From Algoriphagus sp. (GTDB taxonomy: Bacteria > Bacteroidota > Bacteroidia > Cytophagales > Cyclobacteriaceae), in assembly GCA_017858365.1 (NCBI GenBank), contig JAFMBQ010000003.1, positions 1 to 35,348 on the forward strand: DNA of 35,348 bases, written 5' to 3'. Under the pieces are notes generated by a model that was given only the letters and a program-made list of their open reading frames with translations, was not told the origin of the DNA and did no database searches. The first letter of the stretch is position 1. Every line of letters starts with the position of its first letter. The translations under genes and the position numbers were made by a program. This document shows positions 29,835 through 35,348 of this stretch, piece by piece.

Positions 29835-31189
29835 GGTCGATTCTTTTTCATCCACTCTTTAAAGCTTTCTTTCGGAACGGGAGGCAAATCACGTTGCTTT
29901 CCCCAAACATTTAATGGATTGTAGATCAATGATTTCGGAAGGTTTTTTAATGCCAGACGCATGATTTTACCAGAGTAATTATAGCTTAGTGGGCTTTTGA
30001 AAATCCCATTTCCCAGCTTCATGGATAAGCCTTTGATTGATGCGCCTTGAGCTTTTGTGATCTCTTGCCGCCAAAGGTAAAGCTGCTCGTGGATATTGAT
30101 TTTCACAGGACATACATCCGTACAGCTTCCGCAAAGGGTGGAAGCAAATGGCAAACTGCTGTGCTTTTGTAAATCCAATCCCGGTGAAAGAATCGATCCG
30201 ATTGGGCCCGGAACGGTACTTTTGTAGCTAAATCCACCACTTCGCCGGTAGATCGGACAAGTATTCATGCAGGCACCGCATCGGATACATTTGAGTGAGT
30301 CTCTAAAATTCTCTCTACCCAATTGAGCCGTTCGACCATTATCCACTAAGATTATATGAATTTCTTTTCCACTTTCTGGGCTTCTGAAATGAGAGTTGTA
30401 ATTCGTGATATTTTGGCCAGTTGCGGATCGGGCAAGCAGTCGCAGAAAAACCCCGAGATGGGTTCGTTTGGGGATGATTTTCTCGATTCCCATACAGGCG
30501 ATATGCGTATCGGCAAGATGGACGCCCATGTCGGCATTCCCTTCGTTGGTACAGACTACAAATTCTCCAGTTTCTGCTACACCGAAATTCACTCCGGTAA
30601 TCGCTACTTTGGCAGCAAGGAATTTTTCCCGAAGGTGATGTCTAGCCGCTTGAGTAAGGTAATAAGGATCTTCATTTCCTTTTTCAGTATTCAGCTTTTC
30701 ATGGAAAAGTTCGGAGATTTCACCCTTTTTCAAATGAATTGCCGGCAATACAATATGGCTGGGCGGCTGACCGAGAAACTGAACAATCCGCTCACCCAAA
30801 TCGGTATCTACCACTTCAATCTCATTTTTCTCCAGAAAAGGATTTAGGTGGCACTCTTCTGTCAAGATAGATTTACTCTTAACGATCGCCTTACATTCTT
30901 TTTCTTTTAGAATAGAAAGTACGATCTCATTATGCTCCTGAGCATTTGCAGCCCAATGCACTTTGATTCCATTCTTAGTCGCATTCCGCTCAAATTCCTC
31001 CAAGTAATCCGCTAGATTTCCAAGCACATTGTCCTTGATCGAGGAGGCTAAATCCCGTAACTCCTCCCATTCTGGGACGATATGGCTCATTTTATCCCGT
31101 TTGTCTCGGATAAACCAAAGGGTATCGTCATGCCATTTTGATTTGGCTGAATCCTTTAAAAATTCGGCTGCTTCTTGCGGATGACTCAT
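29831..31189 (-). CDS. lutB: LutB-like iron-sulfur protein; start more likely 31189 (MSHPQEAAEFL) than the track's 31279
   Basis: 'TGVNFGVAETGEFVVCTNEGNADM'; ferredoxin motifs CIRCGACMNTCPIY and CGSCTDVCPVKI; ATGA overlap with lutA. Confidence 0.93.
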   Translation of the reverse strand: MSHPQEAAEFLKDSAKSKWHDDTLWFIRDKRDKMSHIVPEWEELRDLASSIKDNVLGNLADYLEEFERNATKNGIKVHWAANAQEHNEIVLSILKEKECKAIVKSKSILTEECHLNPFLEKNEIEVVDTDLGERIVQFLGQPPSHIVLPAIHLKKGEISELFHEKLNTEKGNEDPYYLTQAARHHLREKFLAAKVAITGVNFGVAETGEFVVCTNEGNADMGVHLADTHIACMGIEKIIPKRTHLGVFLRLLARSATGQNITNYNSHFRSPESGKEIHIILVDNGRTAQLGRENFRDSLKCIRCGACMNTCPIYRRSGGFSYKSTVPGPIGSILSPGLDLQKHSSLPFASTLCGSCTDVCPVKINIHEQLYLWRQEITKAQGASIKGLSMKLGNGIFKSPLSYNYSGKIMRLALKNLPKSLIYNPLNVWGKQRDLPPVPKESFKEWMKKNRP

Positions 31190-31947
31190 TTTAATACTTC
31201 GTTTAGGATTTCTGCGATATGTTTGAATTGTATAGGTTGCTTTTGACGTTGGGCAATCCCTTGGAGGTGCATGATACAAGACATATCTCCTCCTGTCAAA
31301 ATCTCGACTTGGTGTTCGATATGATCTTCCAATCGATCTTTCCCCATTTGCACCGAAAGGGCTTCTTCACTTACTGCGAAAGTTCCTCCAAAACCGCAGC
31401 ATTCATCTGTCCTTCTCAACTCCACCCAAGTTAAACCTTCCAAGTTTTCCAAAAGTTTTTTTGCTTTGCTGAAAGGCTTTTCATTCAGTTCTGAACTGGA
31501 TGAAAGTCGTAAACCGCGCTGTCCATGACAGGAAGAATGATATCCGATCCGATGTGGAAAGCTTCCGTCTATTCGTTCGATTTTTAAGATATCAGTAAGA
31601 AACTCTGAGAATTCAAAAATCTTGTCATGAAGTTCAGCTTGTTCTTTTTCCATTCCTGCAACTGATGGGGAATGTTCTTTCACATGAACGACACAACTTC
31701 CTGAAGGGCAAACCACATAATCATAGGCTGCAAAAGTTTCGATAAAATGAGCGGTCGTGCCTACCGTATCCCGCTCAAATCCGGCATTCGCCATCGGTTG
31801 GCCGCAGCAGGTTTGATTCATAGGGTAGGTGACTTGGCAGCCTAGTTTTTCCAAGACAGCCAAAGTTGAGATGGCTACATTCGGATAAAACTGATCTACG
31901 TAGCAGGGAATAAAGAGGGCGATATGTGGTTTTGGCTTGATGCTCAT
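31186..31947 (-). CDS. lutA: LutA-like (Fe-S)-binding protein with two cysteine-rich (CCG) domains
   Basis: 'ALFIPCYVDQFYPNVAISTLAVLEKLGCQVTYPMNQTCCGQPMANAGF', 'YHSSCHGQRGLRL', 'DECCGFGGTFAVSEEALSVQMG'. Confidence 0.93.
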   Translation of the reverse strand: MSIKPKPHIALFIPCYVDQFYPNVAISTLAVLEKLGCQVTYPMNQTCCGQPMANAGFERDTVGTTAHFIETFAAYDYVVCPSGSCVVHVKEHSPSVAGMEKEQAELHDKIFEFSEFLTDILKIERIDGSFPHRIGYHSSCHGQRGLRLSSSSELNEKPFSKAKKLLENLEGLTWVELRRTDECCGFGGTFAVSEEALSVQMGKDRLEDHIEHQVEILTGGDMSCIMHLQGIAQRQKQPIQFKHIAEILNEVLK

Positions 31948-32188
31948 CAGAGATAGTAATTTAAGCAGTCCTTTGGAAAGGCCTACTATATTATCCTTCC
32001 AATCCTTAAGTTTATTCGGCGAGATTGCTTGCCACTAGATAGCTTTGCAGTCTCTTTTTTCTATCCTTTGCTGTCGGTTTACAGAATAGTGAATTTAGTA
32101 AAACCGCATAGTTTTTTATTTGAACCACATAGTCCACATAGCCACATAGTTTTTAAAGTCAGAAAGATGATATCAGAAATTTGAAATT

Positions 32189-32239
32189 CCAGAGCCGCGG
32201 TTCGTGTCTCACGAAACGCAACAGTAAGAGAGCATGAAA
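32189..32239. repeat. 51-bp hairpin-containing repeat, copy A
   Basis: CCAGAGCCGCGGTTCGTGTCTCACGAAACGCAACAGTAAGAGAGCATGAAA; contains TTCGTG TCT CACGAA hairpin. Confidence 0.8.
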
Positions 32240-32419
32240 ATGATTTTTTTTAAACCGCTAAGTTCACAAAGGTTTAATAGTAGGACGCAAAGGTCTTATT
32301 TGAACCACATAGTCCACATAGTTTTGAAATTCTGAAATCTGAAATTCTGAAAACCTTAAATTAACCAACACCAGCGGTGGTGCATAGGTCGAAACCTAGC
32401 GTCAGCCATCCGTCGGTCT

Positions 32420-32470
32420 CCAGAGCCGCGGTTCGTGTCTCACGAAACGCAACAGTACGAGAGGATGAAA
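32420..32470. repeat. 51-bp hairpin-containing repeat, copy B
   Basis: CCAGAGCCGCGGTTCGTGTCTCACGAAACGCAACAGTACGAGAGGATGAAA; differs from copy A at two positions by eye. Confidence 0.8.
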
Positions 32471-32671
32471 GGGATTTTTTTTGAACCACATAGTTCACAA
32501 AGCCACATAGTTTTTAAAGTCAGAAAGCTTAAAATAAATACCTAAAAAAAACCAAGACCAAGCTGAACCTGTGCGGATTAAGCAAATGTTAAATTTCTAG
32601 TTTATTTGTCCGTTCACTTGTAAACTAAAAAAGAAATCTTTAGATTTTATAAATTTTTAAACAAACTTTTT

Positions 32672-34033
32672 ATGAAAACAATCAAACAATCAAACAATCA
32701 AACAATCAAACACAGCTTTAAACTGCTTGGACTGCTGTTTTTCCTCCTAGCCAGCTGCCAGTCTGAATCCGATTTTTCGGATGCCCCGGTGGATACTTTG
32801 GCGGAAGCCGAAGCTTCTTATAAAGTATCAGTGGATCTTGCCAAGCAAATTGCTTTGGGATTTTTTAGAAACGATTCAAGCTATATTGCTGGGAGGAAGA
32901 ATAATAAATCGCCCAAAATCCGGGAAGTTGCCCGAGTGACGCTTTCAGATACGCTGGATTTTGAAGCTTTCCTGATCAATGAATCCGAAGGCTTTGTGAT
33001 GGTAGCGGGTGATTCCAGAATAATGCCAATTCTGGCATATTCGTCGGAGGGTGAACTGACTGCAAAAAATCTCGAAGAAGTCAATGGACTGAAAGTGTGG
33101 TATCAAGAAACGATGAAACAGATTGATCAAGAATTGAAAGAGATTAAAAAAGTCCACCCAATTGTATATAATGAGTGGAAGAAATATTCCGAAGGATATG
33201 ATCCGAAAGGTAGAATATGGGATAATGCAGTAGCCAATAATCCAAATTCTAATTGCTACGAGTGGTATCAGTATGGCCAGTTTATGTGTAGTCCTTATTC
33301 TTGGAATTATTCAAGAGCCCCTTTGTTTAGCAATCGTATAAGATGGACACAATCAGGCCTATCAAACTATTTTTTGAGCAATGATGCTAGTTGTATTGGA
33401 TGTGCAAAAAAATCTGCAGGATGTGGTCCAGTAGCAATGGCTCAAGTAATTTGGTATATGAGACCTTTCAATAACTTTCTTTGGGATCAAATGCCTACGC
33501 TTACTACAGATGCTTGTATTCCAGTAAGTTCAGGAGAATGGAGCTTAGCTAATCTTTTTCAACAAGTTGTTGTTGCAGCAGATACTTGGGTAGGCTTTTC
33601 TAATTGTGAATCTTTAACTTATCCTTGGAAAATTTCTCCAGGTTTGGTTCAGATGGGATTAAATTCAGGAGGAACCGTATCCACTTTCAATCCAAACTTG
33701 TTAGCAAATGAACTCTATCAAGGATATCCTGCTATTTTTTATGGGCATGACAATATTTTTAACGAATGGCACATCTGGGCTTCCGACGGTTTCAACAAAA
33801 CCAATTATCAAGTTTTTGACTGTAATACTCTTGGATGTTATGAATGGTCGTACACTTGGTTTTTTATGAATTGGGGCTGGAATGATCCTGAGTATAGTGA
33901 ATCTTATCCTTACAATACTAGTGGATCTGATGGAAGTATTAATGGGTATTATGCTTCGGGGAACTTTTCGCCGAACAAAAAGTCTTTCAATTTTCAAAAT
34001 ACTGGGTTAAGAATGATAACAGGAATAAGATGA
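32672..34033 (+). CDS. C10 (streptopain-like) cysteine peptidase lipoprotein with Spi-like prodomain
   Basis: Lipobox LLASC; prodomain 'FEAFLINESEGFVMVAGDSRIMPILAYSSEGEL'; catalytic Cys region 'SAGCGPVAMAQVIWYM', His region 'NEWHIWASDGF', 'FFMNWGWND'. Confidence 0.88.
   Translation: MKTIKQSNNQTIKHSFKLLGLLFFLLASCQSESDFSDAPVDTLAEAEASYKVSVDLAKQIALGFFRNDSSYIAGRKNNKSPKIREVARVTLSDTLDFEAFLINESEGFVMVAGDSRIMPILAYSSEGELTAKNLEEVNGLKVWYQETMKQIDQELKEIKKVHPIVYNEWKKYSEGYDPKGRIWDNAVANNPNSNCYEWYQYGQFMCSPYSWNYSRAPLFSNRIRWTQSGLSNYFLSNDASCIGCAKKSAGCGPVAMAQVIWYMRPFNNFLWDQMPTLTTDACIPVSSGEWSLANLFQQVVVAADTWVGFSNCESLTYPWKISPGLVQMGLNSGGTVSTFNPNLLANELYQGYPAIFYGHDNIFNEWHIWASDGFNKTNYQVFDCNTLGCYEWSYTWFFMNWGWNDPEYSESYPYNTSGSDGSINGYYASGNFSPNKKSFNFQNTGLRMITGIR
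32676..32712 (+). repeat. Octanucleotide tandem repeat (AAACAATC), about 4.6 copies, at the 5' end of the C10 peptidase gene
   Basis: ATGA followed by AAACAATC x4 then AAACA. Confidence 0.95.
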
Positions 34034-35031
34034 AAACTTCGCTAAACATATTTCTAATCTTGCTTTTATTTTCAAGCTGTAATAAGATTAACTTTCGAAC
34101 TGGATCATTTCCAGAAGTGGCTACCAACTTGAATCGGGTAAACTCCATCTATGACGAGATGAATTCTGATATCCCGATGATCAATCAAAATTTGGCTATT
34201 TTGTATTCCTCTAATTCTGCATCCAAAGGACAGCAGTTTAATATCGAAGGCAGTTTAATCATTTTTAACTGGGATCAAGAAAATGGAATCTTGTCGCAAG
34301 GTGCTATTGATGGAGTTTCTAGTGTGTTGTCAAATTTGAAATCTTGGGTAAAAAATACCGAAACTGAATCAAATGAACGAGGACCTTATTCCTTTTTCGA
34401 TGATCAGAATGTCCAATTATTACTCTTTAGTCGTGACAATGTTGAAGGAATTTATTCCATCTATGCTGAACCGGAGAAAGCGAATTCTTCTCCAAAGACC
34501 CGTACGAATCAAAATTTTCAAATCTTTGAAGGGTCTGCAAGTGAGATGTATCCCAGCTTTTATGGTAAAAACTTCCTGAAAGGGGCTGATATTAACAGTC
34601 AAGGGAAGCCGGAAAAAATGCTTTTCTCCTCAGACAAAGATGGAGCTTTTGATATTTATGAACTGGGTATTCCTTCCAATGTGTCCGTCATGAATTACCT
34701 GAATGATTCGGCTCCAAAATCTCCCACAAAAATCTCGATTAATTCAAGTGACAACGACCACATGCCTTTTATCTATGGGGATATGCTGGTTTTTGCATCG
34801 GATAGACCCGGAGGTCTTGGAGGATATGATTTGTATTATGCATTCAAAATTGCTTCCGGTTGGTCAGATCCTGTGAATTTCGGACCGAGCATCAACTCAG
34901 CTCAGGATGAATACCGACCGGTAGTTTCTGATCATCCCGATTTCTCCAATCGTTTGATGATCTTCTCCTCCAACCGCCCGGGAGGCCTAGGTGGATTTGA
35001 TTTGTATTATGTGGGAATACCGAAGTTTTAA
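34030..35031 (+). CDS. PD40 / WD40-like beta-propeller lipoprotein
   Basis: Lipobox LFSSC; repeated 'ASDRPGGLGGYDLYYA' and 'SSNRPGGLGGFDLYYV' motifs; 4-bp ATGA overlap with the C10 peptidase stop. Confidence 0.85.
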   Translation: MKTSLNIFLILLLFSSCNKINFRTGSFPEVATNLNRVNSIYDEMNSDIPMINQNLAILYSSNSASKGQQFNIEGSLIIFNWDQENGILSQGAIDGVSSVLSNLKSWVKNTETESNERGPYSFFDDQNVQLLLFSRDNVEGIYSIYAEPEKANSSPKTRTNQNFQIFEGSASEMYPSFYGKNFLKGADINSQGKPEKMLFSSDKDGAFDIYELGIPSNVSVMNYLNDSAPKSPTKISINSSDNDHMPFIYGDMLVFASDRPGGLGGYDLYYAFKIASGWSDPVNFGPSINSAQDEYRPVVSDHPDFSNRLMIFSSNRPGGLGGFDLYYVGIPKF

Positions 35032-35037
35032 AAATCA

Positions 35038-35074
35038 TAAAACCCGACAGGTTTTCAAAACCTGTCGGGTTTTA
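35038..35074 (+). terminator. Rho-independent (likely bidirectional) terminator
   Basis: AAAACCCGACAGGTTTT C AAAACCTGTCGGGTTTTAT near-perfect stem. Confidence 0.85.
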
Positions 35075-35098
35075 TAGAATCTGAGTTGTACTTTTTCT

Positions 35099-35228
35099 AG
35101 TTCAAGAATCAGTCTTGGACTTGTGCTAAGGCAGTCTTCAGACTGTGTTTAATCTGATATAAAGCATTAGCTGTCCATGCTAAAGTCTAAAGCTTGTGAT
35201 GAAATGGTCCAAGTCCGAAGACTTGAAC
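35099..35228. repeat. Candidate REP/MITE-like palindromic element
   Basis: Imperfect terminal inverted repeats GTTCAAGAATCAGTCTTGGACTTG / CAAGTCCGAAGACTTGAAC with internal hairpin CAGTCT TC AGACTG. Confidence 0.5.
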
Positions 35229-35260
35229 CAAGGCGAGAGCATTTTAGAAAATCCCCCTAA

Positions 35261-35276
35261 CCCCCTTTAAAGGGGG
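35261..35276. repeat. CCCCCTTTAAAGGGGG perfect palindrome in a CCCCCTAACCCCCTTTAAAGGGGG repeat
   Basis: Directly visible; this sequence type recurs intergenically in many bacterial genomes. Confidence 0.6.
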
Positions 35277-35348
35277 AATTTGCCCAACTCAGCTTCAAAA
35301 GCTAACTTAATGTGGCCACATGCAGCTATACTGATACACCTATTTTAT

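Larger units (their letters stand above)
32118..32527. repeat. Three copies of a TTTGAACCACATAGTCCACATAG intergenic repeat
   Basis: Copies at about 32118-32166, 32298-32323 and 32479-32527; first and third share the extended tail GCCACATAGTTTTTAAAGTCAGAAAG. Confidence 0.75.

Noticed and set aside
30356-30847. 163-aa plus-strand ORF inside lutB
   Set aside because: Fully antisense to a well-supported LutB with ferredoxin motifs; looks like a mirror ORF.
31190-31279. Extended N-terminus of LutB given by the ORF track
   Set aside because: The first 30 residues overlap lutA and look non-coding; the ATG at 31189 with ATGA overlap is the better start.
32101-32530. Possible CRISPR array from the repeated units between lutA and the C10 peptidase
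   Set aside because: Too few, irregularly spaced and unequal repeats, no uniform spacers and no cas genes in the window.

Overview
The window looks like Bacteroidota chromosome, probably Cytophagales/Algoriphagus-like (my inference from gene content and style). Its core (~1-23.1 kb) is a PUL-like locus with two SusC/SusD pairs. Instead of recognisable glycoside hydrolases, polysaccharide lyases or sulfatases, it carries 'planctomycete-type' redox and unknown-function families: a DUF2231/c-type cytochrome/DUF1549/DUF1553 fusion, a DUF1501 protein, a PVC-type dehydrogenase/CxxCH cytochrome lipoprotein and a DUF1080 (3-keto-disaccharide hydrolase-like) protein. A cytoplasmic-type module follows: DUF4432 epimerase-like, cupin/phosphomannose-isomerase-like, TIM-barrel isomerase and Gfo/Idh/MocA oxidoreductase. 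A recurring GCAGGATAGTGCAGGATAGG-type motif lies upstream of both susC genes, the heme lipoprotein gene and the DUF4432 gene. In front of susC2 it forms a 19-bp inverted repeat. This suggests one co-regulated oxidative glycan or glycoside utilisation regulon. The right part carries an alpha/beta hydrolase (proline iminopeptidase-like), a hemolysin III/PAQR protein, DUF2911, a secreted TIM-barrel protein, an NHL-like propeller, a histidine kinase split by an in-frame amber codon, a LutABC operon, a C10 (streptopain-like) peptidase with an octanucleotide repeat at its start codon, and a PD40 lipoprotein. Several intergenic repeat families are also visible. Two genes carry suspicious in-frame stops: the susC1 signal peptide (TGA at 575) and the kinase (TAG at 28351). 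All family calls come from reading motifs; no database search was run.
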